Positions 20,441 through 32,065 of a stretch of DNA of 64,000 bases are shown piece by piece. The stretch is from assembly GCA_963920525.1 (NCBI GenBank), contig OY986436.1:96041842-96105841 (forward strand). The letters run 5' to 3'. The stretch's first letter is position 1; every line of letters begins with the position of its first letter. This DNA comes from Dichetophora obliterata. Lineage: Eukaryota > Arthropoda > Insecta > Diptera > Sciomyzidae. Both the position numbers and the translations under genes were made by a program. Under the pieces are notes generated by a model. The model ran no database searches. It was not told the DNA's origin and saw nothing but the letters and a program-made list of their open reading frames with translations.

Positions 20441-20907
20441 TAAATGAAATCCAATGATTTCTCGCAAAAAAAAAAATTTGAAAAAAAATATATAAATATA
20501 TAATGATATAATAAAATTTGGGCATTACTCGGCAAGGCCATGACGGGACCGCTACAGACTTAGGGCACAGGTGCATAGAGAAAACGTTCGGTTTACGGCA
20601 GAGGAATGAAAAAAAATTGTATTTGCAAAAATCACGAGAAAAGAGACTATATTCCATATACTTGAGTAAATCTTCGAAATTATCCAAAGATAAAAATCTC
20701 AAAAGCATATATTTGTTAATAAATTCCAATTAAAATTTAAATAACCTTTGGTTAACACAACAATAATATTATGAAACGATCCAAAAGATTATCAATAGCA
20801 AAAATCGAAATTATACAGAAAGAGTTTAACTCAATTCAAAACAATTGGTTGGCAGAGGTTCGGTAAGATCCCAAAAAATCCAGGAACTAAATCCAGAACA
20901 TGCCATT
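20441..20907. other. Spacer between RGE leader and copy B
   Basis: AT-rich, no gene recognised. In a terminal-repeat model the primer-binding site should be near 20890 on the minus strand; TGGCATGTTCTGG is present there but I cannot match it to a tRNA. Confidence 0.4.
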
Positions 20908-21321
20908 GTCAAGAAGTCGTGGGATGCGATCTGCACAAGTTAGTTGTATGCAGACGGTAAAAGGAAACGGAAAAGGAACATTTGAATTAAAATTCAAATG
21001 GTCGGAAACAGGAAACGGATGGGAGAGTGGACAAAAAAAAACCGAAAGAGAAAATGCGAACCGAATTTTTGACCCTATGCACCGAGATATACGAGGGAGA
21101 ATGGTGTTATTTTCCCTCATTGTCTCTACCCGCCTAACCTGTCAATGAATAAAAAAAATTTCATTAACCCTAATAGTGCACCTAAGTGCAGCAGCCCCTT
21201 ACCATAGCTTACCTTTCATCATCCAAATAAATTTCAATCCAATTAATTATTCATTAGGGGACCCATAAATTCGGGATTTATATATTGACAACAATTTTAG
21301 AATACTTTGATCGTACATGTT

Positions 21322-22237
21322 CAGGGTCCGCCATATAACTTTTTTTTCAACTAGTGCTTATTTCGTGAATGGTAACACTTAGCTCATGTCTGATTTGACA
21401 CGTAATTAGTTTTATCCTTCCGCTGAAAGAATATGGTTGTGTATATGCTTGAACAACGCTGGGAAATATTGCGACATTACTTTGAAAATCATGATGCCGA
21501 TTTTGCCAAAAAATCATCTTTTCAGATGAAGCTCATTTTGATCTTGGCGGGTATGTAAACAAGCAAAATTGTCGCATTTGGGGCACAGAAAACCCGCACG
21601 CATACATTGAAAAGACGCTGCATCCAAAACGAGTCACTGTTTGGTGCCGATTTTGGTCCAGAGGCATAATTGGGCCATTTTTCCTCAAAAATGAGCAAGG
21701 AGTGGCCGTTACAGTCAATGGCGATCGTTATCGGGCCATGTTGAACGAATTTTTGTTCACAAAAATTGAAGAGGAGGATATTGGCAACATGTGGTTTCAA
21801 CAGAACGGCGCTAAGTGCCACACAGCCGAAGCTACACTCGATGTTTTGCGCCCTGTTTTTGAAGATCGCATTATCAGCCGCAGAGCTGATGTCGTTTGGC
21901 CACCTCGGAGCTGCGATTTGACACCGTTGGACTATTATTTGTGGGGTGCCCTCAAAGATAAGTGTTACGCCGACAAGCCAGAGACAATTGACGCTTTAAA
22001 GGACAATATTCGTGAAGCCATTGGTAAAATACAGCTGCACACAATCGATAATGTGCTTAAAAATTGGACCGATCGTGTAGGCTACTGCATTGCCAGCCGA
22101 GGCAGCCATTTGAATAAATTATTTTCCGTTATTAACCGGAAGGATTGTACTTTCAAATAAAAAAAGAAATTTGGAAAAATATCCAGTAATTTTTTTTTAT
22201 AGAATTTTCAAAAAAAAAAGTTATTTGGCGGACCCTG
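21322..22237 (+). mobile_element. Mariner-type DNA transposon, internally deleted
   Basis: Terminal inverted repeats cagggtccgccatataac and its reverse (gttatttggcggaccctg) bound 916 bp. TA follows the right end (22238-22239), and TT replaces the expected TA on the left. Comparison with 961-1000 shows the empty site. The element carries the start and the C-terminal half of a transposase but lacks the central part. Confidence 0.93.
21432..22160 (+). pseudogene. Mariner transposase, DNA-binding region deleted
   Basis: The start MVVYMLEQRWEILRHYFENH is joined almost directly to the catalytic domain (IIFSDEAHFDLGGY), so the paired helix-turn-helix region is missing and the join is out of frame. 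The C-terminal half is open from 21702 to 22160. The first catalytic Asp (SDEAHF) is present; the second sits in WFQQNGAKCHTA, where Asn replaces the usual Asp; the third-acid region PPRSCDLTPLDYYLWG is present. The deletion and the Asp-to-Asn change each predict an inactive enzyme. The inverted repeats remain as possible substrates for an active relative. Confidence 0.9.
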
Positions 22238-22344
22238 TATATGCTTGATTATTTTACAAATTTTCAATATAGAATATAACCCAATATCGTCGTATATTTT
22301 ACAAATAATGTATCCATATTTACATGAGAAAACCAATTAATTAA

Positions 22345-23645
22345 TAAAAATTTTCAGTGTACTGAAAATTTAAGTTATTTCCTCATTATCAATAATCACG
22401 AAAGTATTAAGTAATTTTTTTTACTGTACTAAAAATTAAAGTTAATATTTCATTATAAATAAGCAGGTGAGTATAATGTTTTTTCCAGTGTACTGAAAAT
22501 TAATTTAATTGTTCATTATAACTAAACAGGTAAGTATTATTTGTTTTTTTTCTCTTTCAGTGCACTGAAAATTAATTTAAGTTTTCATTATAAATAAGCA
22601 CGTAAGTATTAAGTAATTTTTTTCTTCAGCGTACTGAAAATTAACGTTAATATTTCATTATAAATAAGCAGGTAAGTATAATGTTTTTTCTAGTGTACTG
22701 AAAATTAATTAAACTATTCATTATAAATTCGCACGTAAGTATTAAGTAATTTTTTCTTCAGAGTACTGAAAATTAACGTTAATATTTCATTATAAATAAG
22801 CAGGTAAGTATAATGTTTTTTCCAGTGTACTGAAAATTAATTTAATTAATCATTATAAATTAGCACGTAAGTATTAAGTAAATTTTTTTTCAGAGTACTG
22901 AAAATTAATGTTAATATTTCATTATAAATAAGCAGGTAAGTATAATGTTTTTTCCAGTGTACTGAAAATTAATTTAATTTTTCATTATAAATAAGCACGT
23001 AAGTATTAAGTAATTTTTTTCTTCAGAGTACTGAAAATTAACGTTAATATTTCATTATAAATAAGCACGTAAGTATTAAGTAATTTTTTTCAGTGTACTG
23101 AAAATTAACTTTAATATTTCATTATAAATAAGCAGGTAAGTATAATGTTTTTCCCAGTGTATTGAAAATTAATTTAATTTTTCATTATAAATTAGCACGT
23201 AAGTATTAAGTACATTTTTTTCAGAGTACTGAAAATTAACGTTAATATTTCATTATAAATAAGCAGGTAAGTATAATGTTTTTTCCAGTGTACTGAAAAT
23301 TAATTTAATTTTTCATTATAAATTAGCACGTAAGTATTAAGTAAATTTTTTTTTTCAGAGTACTGAAAATTAACGTTAATATTTCATTATAAATAAGCAG
23401 GTAAGTATAATTTTTTTTCCAGTGTACTGAAAATGAATTTAATTTTTCATTATAAATTAGCAAGTAAGTATTAAGTACATTTTTTTCAGAGTACTGAAAT
23501 AAACATTAATATTTCATTATAACTAAACAGGTAAGTATTCATTTTTTTTTTCAATGTACTGAAAAGTAATTTAATTTTTCATTATAAATAAGCAGTTAAG
23601 TAGTGCGTTTTTTTCAGTGTACGAAAAAATATTATTTATATTTGT
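22345..23645. repeat. Splice-site-bearing satellite, array B (about 19 units)
   Basis: The longer version of the array at 1120. From about 22600 two unit types alternate as a 132-bp dimer (caggtaagtata at 22669, 22801 and 22933): one type has a CAG donor and short T-run acceptor ttttttccag, the other a CAC donor and an acceptor like ttttttcttcag. Nearly every unit keeps GTAAGT. Confidence 0.92.
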
Positions 23646-23674
23646 TTTGTTTTATTTGATTTTGTGTCGTACTC

Positions 23675-23880
23675 CCAGGCTACTTCGACGCTTTTCACCT
23701 CCTCTATAAGTTTCGGTCTACTTCGACGCTTTTCACCTATTCTATTATTTTCGGTCTACGTCGACGCTTTTTCACCTACTCTATAATTTTCGGTCTACTT
23801 CGACGCTTTTCACCTACTCTATAATTTTCGGTCTACTTCGACGCTCTTCACCTGCGCTATAATTTTCGGTCTACTTATTT
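23675..23880. repeat. 38-bp satellite, copy B (about 6 units)
   Basis: Same unit as 15616-15972 with fewer copies; it directly follows the splice-site satellite. Confidence 0.9.
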
Positions 23881-24803
23881 TATTTAAGAAGTTAAATTTC
23901 AAGTGTAATGGTAAAAAAATGTCATTATATTTTTTTTCTTTTGTCTTATTTTTTTTTCTTAACTTTCAAACGTAGTACGTTTTAACATTTCGTATTTTTG
24001 TTTTTAAAATTTTTTGTTTTTTCTTTCGTCGTTAAATTTTAATATAAGGTTTTAGTCAAATGCGAGCCAAACACAACGCAATCCAATAGTCACTGAGTCT
24101 TTCAACTGCCTATCTATTATTAATTTTGAAACCATTGTAAAATTTGCTTCACCAACAACAGCAAAAAAATGTATGTTGACCGTTAATCAAACGAAATCAA
24201 ATCAAATTGAAAGACTTGTCTGGAGACAACAAAAAAATCAAACTCTTTAGATTTTTTTATCAACCAACTCGGCAACTGCCTAAATATTATTAGTTTTGAA
24301 ACCATTGTAAAATTTGCTTCACCAACAACAGCAAAAAAAATGTATGTTGACCTTTAATCAAACGAAATCAAATCAAATTGAAAGACTTGTCTGGAGACAA
24401 CAAAAAAAATCAAACTCTTTTGATTTTTTTTATCAACCAACTCGGCAACTGCCTAACTGATTAAGTGACCAAGCTACAACCGCTTTGATTTGAGCAACAA
24501 CCGACTCAGTTGATGATTGGATTGTATGGTGTAAGACTTGCATAAGATACACACTTATGAAGCTGGATCCACTAACCTTGACACCCTATGGCGATGGCCA
24601 ATTTACCTGTGGGTGTTAGGAAGATGCTGCTGTCGATGGTGTTGGCGAGCTCCTGGGTGTCGTTGCCGTTGGTGGCTGAAGTGACTGCTGCTGTGGTTGC
24701 TTAAATGACTGCTGACCTCGTACGACCGCAGGCCCAGACGATTTGGCAAATATCTGTCATGAGTGCTCCCTGCGGTTGTTGTTGAAAGCTGCCGTTGTGG
24801 GTA

Positions 24804-25133
24804 TTAGCTGCTATTGTTGTCGTTGCAGTAGATACCAACGATTCGTTGCAGTAGATACCAACGATTCGTTGCATTAGATACCATCGATGTAGGTAGCTCA
24901 AAACCAATGGTGTGCGCTTTTTGGGTAGCTGTCGCTGCTGTTGTTGTCGTTGCAGTAGATACCAACGATGTAGTTAGCTCAAAACCAATGATGTGAGCTT
25001 TTTGGGTAGCTGTCGCTGCTGTTGTTGTCGTTGCTATTGGTGCAGACACCCTTAGTACCAGGTGCGTTGCTTTACGTGGCTGTTGGGCAGCCAAGGTTTG
25101 CTGAACAATAGTCAGGATTAGTAAGTTTTGCAA
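24804..25133 (-). repeat. 81-bp repeats with open frame, copy B
   Basis: Counterpart of 16738-17178 with one fewer unit and one 21-bp duplication (tagataccaacgattcgttg). The minus-strand frame stays open for 109 codons. Confidence 0.45.
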
Positions 25134-26132
25134 TTGATGAACAATGTGTCATGGGCACCTGCATATAGTGAATAATACCTTTTATGAATACCCCTGGTAT
25201 TTCCACTAGCGCCCTCTAGCGTGGCAGTGCACACAATTTTTTTCCCATTTAGATGTGGCACCTCGGTTAGGTTCGAGAACATTCGGCTAACAAAATGGCG
25301 ATAAACATGCTTGAGGTGGATAAACACCAACAACAATAGCCAAATTAGTTCCGGCGCGAATAAACCGGTCTGAAAAATGGCGTGATCCGACACGCGCTTG
25401 AATCAGTAGCCAATGGGAATACCGAAACAAGCGTCGGTTAACGGCCATTTTTCGACGTGTCATTTTAAAGTCTAAGCCAACCATTACCTACTCCCCTCGG
25501 TTATGGTCGATTCCACCGAGAAGGTAGTAAAGTTGGACAAACATCGCTAGTTTGCACATCTAAATGCCATCAAAATGCATGCGGACACACCCTTATCAAG
25601 GACATGTGGCAGCCCCGGCCAAAGTACCTAAAATCATTGAACTGGAAAAAATACAACCCTGGGTAGACGTTTCTGTCGCAGAGAATCGCCATTACAAAAG
25701 TTAGAGTGAAGAGTGGTAGGTCGTACATTTTTAATCGTTGCCGTCGTGAACTTTTCTAATTTGTGGAAGTAAAAACATATTATTTTCCTTATGTATTTTT
25801 TTTGTCTGGCTTGCAACCTTTATATTAAAATTAAAGACGTCGAAAACCTAACAGGATTAGTGAAAGGTATGTTAATCTTAAGTGTGGTACTATAACAAAA
25901 ACTTGATATTGTTTTACGGAACCAGCAGCTCCTCATAAACGGGCAGCAACGTCAGTAGCAAATTCACCCCACGTCAGGGTTTCATCGAAGTCTTTTAGTG
26001 ACTAGACGCAACGACAACAACACCCAACAAAATTAGTCCACAGCTGCAAGCGTTTCGCTGCAGTGCTGCAACGCCGCCACCAGGGTCATGCTACACGACC
26101 GTCAGCAACATAGGCACCCTTAATTTGCCGGT

Positions 26133-26322
26133 AAGTGACAACTCTTCACCACAGGCTAGAGCCACTAAAACGCTGTAATTTTCGCAACAGCAACGCCAAT
26201 GTCAGCCTACAAGTCGCTCATCAACAAGTGACAACTCTTCACCACCGGCGAGAGCCACTAAAACGCTGTAATTTTCGCAACAGCAACGCCAATTTCAGCT
26301 TACGAATCGCTCGTCAACAAGG
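26133..26322. repeat. 95-bp tandem duplication
   Basis: gtgacaactcttcaccac occurs at 26133 and 26228 and starts two near-identical 95-bp units, each containing aaaacgctgtaattttcgcaa. A frame open through it to 26614 is low-complexity (Ser/Pro-rich) and I do not call it a gene. Confidence 0.85.
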
Positions 26323-26334
26323 ACAACAGCAGCC

Positions 26335-26455
26335 ACCAACACCATCGTCATCATCACCAGCTCTAACACCATCGTCATCATCACCATCGTCATCATCACC
26401 AGCACCAACACCATCGTCATCATCACCAGCACCAGCACCATCGTCAACATCCAGC
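26335..26455. repeat. CATCGTCATCATCACCA microsatellite
   Basis: Imperfect trinucleotide-type repeat of caccatcgtcatcat blocks. It explains the Ser/Pro-rich open frame here. Confidence 0.9.
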
Positions 26456-27359
26456 CTTTGCACCAGACCACCGCTGACGTTTCGCCGCAGGGCAGCTGCG
26501 TCACCCACACCGCCGATATCAGCGCAGCACCGACACCAACAACCAAACCAACAAAAACTACACCATCTCCATCAGCACCAGCAACATTCTTCATGTATTA
26601 AATCGGAACATTGAAAGAAAACTACCTTAATACCAAAACTTAGTCTCAAACAATTGCCCGCTAAAGTAAATTAAGGAAATACTGCATAGATTGAAACTAA
26701 ATTAAGACGAAGCAAAAAATTGCATTAACTTAAGTTAAATTCTGACAAAAACTAGAAGGTAAAGGCAACTAAAACAAAAACCATTTAAAATTAAAATAAC
26801 AGAACACTAGCTGAATATAACGTTATATACAACAAAATCAGGAAATACTTGAAAATTGGATCGCATCATAAGATGATGAATAGACATTTATACCTTGCCT
26901 AAACTAAACACTACCATTAAAATAAAACTACCTTTATACAAAAACGTAATATCAAGCAATTACCAACTAAGTCAAATTAGATTTCAACTTAAAACCTATG
27001 GCTAAATATCATGGTGCGAGTAACCAGGCAGCATTGACAATGGCTGAGGTTGGATTATGCATGAACCCATATCTTTCCAAGAGTGTCTGTTAACGCAACA
27101 AAGGAAAAATCTAAGAAAGTATCAAAGAAAAAAACATTTTCAAAATTTAACAGTTTCTCTGAAGGCGACCCTTCAAAAATGGCGAGAGCTCTCTTGGGGC
27201 GTGTTTTTTTTATTTAACTTCCGAACCGGATGTCAATGCTGCTTGATTCCTTCCTTATACAATGGCTATAAATATATGAATATATTGATAAAAGTATTTA
27301 CTTCAAACTGGCTAAACATCGATAGGCGTTCATGTATCTAAAATTTTAAGGGTATACAT

Positions 27360-27645
27360 TGTAAGGACCCCTTTTGACGGCTGTCACAAACCGGCCCTCA
27401 CATTGAGGCTGTCATTATACGCGGCCCACGCAACCGGCCCTCACCATGAACGGCCCCACTAAAATCGGCCTTGCAACAAACGGCCCACCGCAACCGGCCC
27501 TTAACATAAGCGGCGGCAAGAGAACCGGCCGTTTAACGAGCAACAATAGACAACAGCTACAACAACAACAACAATATTAATATCAACATCAACTACAGCG
27601 CCTACTACATAAGTCAACAGCTACGGCACGAGCTAGTAATAACGA

Positions 27646-27676
<31 letters not shown>

Positions 27677-27928
27677 CACCACAGCGTCTTCTACTCAAGA
27701 CAACAGCTACGGCACGAGCCAGTAGCCACAACAACAACAAGTTACAGCACAAGTCGTCATAACCGTCATAATGGCAACCGGCGATAACGAAGAGACGCCC
27801 CAATACAGGCAAACACAACAAACAGCTGCAACAAGCCCCGCCGCATCACGTCATGCACGGTATTTGATTATATATATAAGAAAATATTTAAAGTTTAGCT
27901 GCTACGTAGGCACAGCCTAAACAAAACA
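27360..27928 (+). mobile_element. Probable solo LTR
   Basis: 569 bp beginning tgtaaggacccc and ending acaaaaca, flanked by the 5-bp repeat tacat on both sides (27355-27359 and 27929-27933). The interior is compositionally distinct, with repeated CGGCCC blocks and CAACAA runs, and a TATATATATAAG near 27870. The TG...CA ends and 5-bp duplication fit a gypsy or BEL LTR left after recombination. No internal sequence remains to prove it. Confidence 0.5.
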
Positions 27929-28440
27929 TACATCAAATTATTTTTATTATTTCTAATACTAAGATGCTTAAAACTAACATTTGTAAATCATCTTCTTTAT
28001 CTTAAACTAAGTATACATTATAATATACAGAAATTATCAACACATATTATAAGCTAAAATGTAGCATTAAAGTATTTAACACTTTAGTAATGAATTAACA
28101 TACTCACCCTGTATTACAAACTCTAAGTATATAAGCGAAACAGAAGGTTTCCCCTGAAAATAGCAACACACACACACTAACATAGTTAATAAGCGAAAAC
28201 ATGAATTATTATTTTTATTTAGTTGCTCGCTCGGGCAACCGAAACATGTGTTGCTATTTCAAGAATATTAATATGTATTTGTAACACGACGCTGGTGCCG
28301 GCCACTAGTTAGTCATTTTTTAAATCTGAAATAAATTATTCTTGTGAGAGGCATCAAGCGAAGCAGACGTGCTGGAGTTTTTATTTGCGCAACATATTTG
28401 GAAGAGGGCACAGATTTATTGGTCACACGGACGACGACAC

Positions 28441-29110
28441 CACGACGGTAAGCCATCCTTTAACTACCCAATACCTAAATCCTGCTCCTTGTATTTCGGG
28501 CCGAAAACAGTTGAGATCCTAGGTTGCAACTATGTTGCCAAATCTCTCGAGATCCCTGTTTTCACCCACGACCAGTTCTGCACGAGCACGGCACCTCAAC
28601 CAAATTCCCACTAAAATACTTCTCCACTCGTTGGGCAGAAAACGTGAGATCCTAGGTTGCAACTACGTTGCCAAATCTCTCGAGATCTCTGTTTTCACTC
28701 ACGCCCAGTTCTATACGAGCACGGCACCACAAGCAACCTTGTTAAATCCTACCTCCTTGATTCAGGGCAGAAAACATTGAGATCCTAGGTTGCAACTTTG
28801 TTTCCAAATCTCTCGAGATCTCTGTTTTCACCCACGCCTAGTTCTACACGAGCACGGCACCCCAATCAACCTAACCAAATTCCGCTTCCTTGAACTTAGA
28901 GCAGAAACACGAGATCCTAGGTTGCAACTTTGTTGCCAAATCTCTCGAGATCTCTGTTTCCAGCTACGTCCAGTTCTAAACGAGCACGGCTCCTAAGCCA
29001 AACTTCCTGCATAGCAACTCATTGAGCCATTGAGGCGTAAACGCGGTCCTAGGTTGCAACTTGTTGCCAAATCTCTCGAGACCCGGTTATCGCCCTCATT
29101 TTTTGACTCT
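28441..29110. repeat. 133-bp tandem repeats (5 units)
   Basis: gagatcctaggttgcaac at 28513, 28646, 28781 and 28911, with a variant at 29045, marks units of 130-135 bp. Each contains ccaaatctctcgagatc, with an internal CTCGAG palindrome, and cgagcacggc. Confidence 0.92.
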
Positions 29111-29376
29111 ACGAGGCTGCCAATACCCTTCACCCCAAATTCCTAGTTATCCCGACCCCTCCAAACCGAAGACCGAACGCGACCGACTGACTAGACACGA
29201 CCAAGAAGTCATCGGCAGCTCTCTTCGACACCAAGTGGACTGGTAGCCACTCATCACGGGTACCGCGACCTGGAGTGCTCCCGTAAAGACGGAGAGCGAG
29301 CGGGACCTACTGCCAAAACCTCACCTTTCTTGGAAGAACCTCTGGACAGCCGCTGAGTCTACCCCGGCTGGAAAGC

Positions 29377-29403
29377 GTTGTAACGCCCGAGGTTCGTTAC
29401 AAC
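29377..29403. other. Perfect 9-bp inverted repeat (hairpin)
   Basis: gttgtaacg, a nine-base loop, then cgttacaac. It lies just after the 133-bp repeats and before an AT-rich field; it could mark a former element end. Confidence 0.6.
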
Positions 29404-30720
29404 ATGGAGGGAGATTGAAGTTTGCATCTAGGTAGTTATATGTAATAAAAATTTAAATAAAGTATCACAGTTAATCTAAGAACTACAAACCCACCTAGCT
29501 ACATTTTACAATTTACATACTTACCTATAATCAACTTAATAAAACTAAAATCGGTACTGACCTAGAACCGGAACTTTAGGAAACGAAATACTTAACAAAG
29601 AAATAATATACAATAAATCTAATATTGAAATGAATTGATCTAAAATAACACTAAGATAAAATGACACTGAAACCAAACTAAAGATAATATAACACTGAAC
29701 AAGAAGAAAGTTAATATAAATGCAAACTGATTTGTAATAAAACTAATATAAATAAATCGAACTCAAAACAAACTGCATATAACCCTAAATTAAAGCTACT
29801 AAAACTAACATAAACTAACCGGAAATAAAATCATTGAAATCCGAAACTAAGTCGCGATAAAATCAATATAACACCAAACTAAAACAAAAATAAAATCAAA
29901 ATTCTACTAAATTAAACGGGAATTAAATCATTAAAATCCGAAACTAAGCTGAAATAAAAGCAACATAATTCAAAATTAAACTAAAGTAAAAGCAATATAA
30001 TTAAAAACTAAACTAAAATAGAATCCATCAAATTCAAAACTAAATTACAATAAAATCAATACTATACAAAACTTAACTAAAATAAAAGCAACATAATTAA
30101 AAACTAAACTAAAATAAAATCGATCTAGTTCAAAAAAATTAATACACTAAAATTAAATCAACATAATACTAAGCTAACCGGAAATAAAATCATTGAAATC
30201 CGAAACTAAGCCGCGATAAAATCAATATAACACCAAACTAAAACAAAAATAAAATCAAACTTCTACTAAATTAAACGGGAATTAAATCATTAAAATCCGA
30301 AACTAAGCTGAAATAAAAAAGCAACATAATTCAAAATTAAACTAAAATAAAAGCAATATAAATAAAAAACTACACTAAAATAGAATCAATAAAATTCAAA
30401 ACTAAATTACAATAAAATCAATATTATACAAAACTTAACTAAAATAAAAGCAACATAATTCAAAATTAAACTAAAATAAAAGCAATATGAATCTTAAACT
30501 AAACTCAAATAAAATCGATATAATTCAAAACGTAACTAAAAGTAAATCAACATAATACTAAACTAAACGGGAATAAAATCGTTAAAATGCGAAACTAAAT
30601 TAAAATAAGATCAATATGATTCAAAACTAAACTAAAATAAAAGCAATATAATTAAAAACTAAACTAAAATAAAATCAAAATAATACTAAACTAAAGTAAA
30701 ACTAATATCCATGCAGGCAC
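29404..30720. repeat. Degenerate AT-rich repeat field
   Basis: Long run of variants of aaactaaactaaaataaaat and caatataattcaaa at 25-60-bp spacing, with a larger duplicated block (29810-30020 resembles 30170-30370). No coding potential. Confidence 0.8.
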
Positions 30721-31617
30721 ATATGAGAAAAAAATTTTTGGGGTTAAAGTAACGATTATGTTAAAAAAAATGTATTTGAAATATTCTCCCTCTGATTTTG
30801 AAAGCTCCGCGATGTGCGTGGACACTTGTTGAGAAAAAACTTTTTTTAAAATGTTTTAATTGCGAACCGATCTGACTTTACAGATGGTTATGTCGTTTTT
30901 TGGTATCTTATTGTATTGTGATACCGGTTCTTATTTGAATTATTAAATTCCTGTTAATATAGAAAAACATTAATATTTACTAAAATAATCTTAGCAATCG
31001 ATCTAAGAACCTACTGTTAATGTAAGTAACTTTAAGAATGAATAGAAGTAATAAATGATTCTGTTAAGTTAAAGAAAAGGGAAAAATGAGTAATTGATAG
31101 AAGAGGATGGGTGGCGGGAACAAATTGGTAAGGGCGTAAGTATAAAAGTTTTTAGGGTGACCTAAACTAAGGCACAGGGTCACCATGGCTGGTCTTTTGT
31201 GGCCAGAAGGGGCGGGCTAGCCAAGGGCGATCGAATTACAACAAAGATCGACCCACGAGACGTGCCAACGTGGCAACAGCGAGCAACCGGCTCAGATTCC
31301 TTCTTCGTTTTCAGCACTTTCGCGTAAAATAATCGGTTTTTTTGTATCTTCCTTCGAGATTTTAATCTTTTTGTATGGTTTATAGGGATTTTTTCAGGCG
31401 GTAATTTTTCGTCACAGCTGGTACGATTTTTATTCATGTGTAGTTTCCGTCGGTCGGACCAGGCTGGCAAGAACACCACCCCATCCGGCGAGCCTTAGCC
31501 GCGCAATACGCCAGCGTACCAGTGCTGCCAGAGGGACGACAAGGGTGCGCAACAAAGGCTACCTTGCCACATGATGCACCAGCCATATACCACAAACGGT
31601 GGGCCGGAAACATGACA

Positions 31618-32065
31618 AATGATATCAAACGATAATATTACCCGTTGTTGCTGCTGTTGGGCCGCCAAGGTTGGCTGATAGTACAGTTTAGTCAATTTTG
31701 CAATTGCTTAACACTGATATTATTCGATAATATTACCAGTTGTTGCTGCTGTGGTGGGAGTAAGAAAAAAATAAAATATAAGATGTTTCTTTTAAATTAA
31801 GATTTTAACTTACCCAGATTACCATCCGCGACTGCCCAGGTTACCATCAGCGAAAAGAAAGACAAAGGCCGGAAGTTCGCCAGCCATAGCTCTCTTCGCT
31901 GACAGCAGCCACCGGTTGTATTTTCGTTTACATAGGCAAGTCGGACGGTACAACACGCTAGGTTATACAACATGGTTTAATGACAGCTTACACCGAATGT
32001 CGGTGCAAACGAGTGTTTGCGCAAACTGTCGGACACGGTGATTGAACCCTTTTTTTTTGCGATAT
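31618..32065 (-). mobile_element. RGE fragment, copy C (continues copy B)
   Basis: Matches 17140-17572, from the noncoding side into the end of the RGE protease frame (mirroring ELPDFVFLFADG). Homology stops in the T run at about 32060. With copy B it forms one RGE copy cut by the 6.47-kb insertion. Confidence 0.88.

Larger units (their letters stand above)
583..20907 (-). mobile_element. RING-Gag element (RGE), copy A, interrupted
   Basis: The unit reads on the minus strand: hairpin-repeat leader (about 20440-19776), RING-H2 plus Gag (19735-18215), retropepsin (18305-17328), then a long noncoding part of nested minisatellites (17265 down to 583). The noncoding part is split by Gyp-A (1763-15453). 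The same noncoding part recurs at 20908-25146 and 31618-32065, so it either represents giant terminal repeats of about 3 kb flanking the coding region or a tandem duplication of a roughly 6.6-kb unit. No reverse transcriptase or integrase is present. Left copies begin at about 583 and 20908 in the shared stretch aagtcgtgggatgcgatctg. Exact ends were not resolved. Confidence 0.55.
20908..25146 (-). mobile_element. RGE noncoding side, copy B
   Basis: It repeats 583-1762 plus 15454-17140 in the same order: unique segment, splice-site satellite, 38-bp satellite, unique segment, 81-bp repeats. It has a longer satellite and is interrupted by the mariner copy at 21322-22237. It stops at gaacaatg where the 6.47-kb insertion begins and resumes at 31618. 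Confidence 0.85.
25147..31617. mobile_element. 6.47-kb insertion of unrecognised class
   Basis: It interrupts RGE copy B/C. Its ends are TGTCATG...CATGACA (7-bp inverted repeats, TG...CA) and both flanks carry AATG (25143-25146 and 31618-31621). The uninterrupted sequence at 17130-17145 shows the empty site with one AATG. No long terminal direct repeats and no transposase, RT or integrase motif were found inside. Contents in order: unique sequence, a 95-bp duplication, a CATCGTCAT microsatellite, a probable solo LTR, 133-bp tandem repeats, a perfect hairpin, an A/T-rich degenerate repeat field, and a unique end with a TATAAAAG at about 31141. The TG/CA ends and 4-bp duplication are the footprint of a retroviral-type integrase (LTR elements, Ginger-type DNA elements). 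The class is otherwise unknown. Confidence 0.75.

Noticed and set aside
26135..26614. 159-codon Ser/Pro-rich ORF
   Set aside because: It is generated by a 95-bp duplication and a trinucleotide-type microsatellite; no start context or domain.
28280..29403. Second LTR candidate (tgtaacac...cgttaca)
   Set aside because: Ends look LTR-like but no target duplication was found.
31180..31479. 99-codon basic minus-strand ORF near the right end of the unknown insertion
   Set aside because: Starts with GTG, shows no domain and has no second copy; kept only as a possible remnant.
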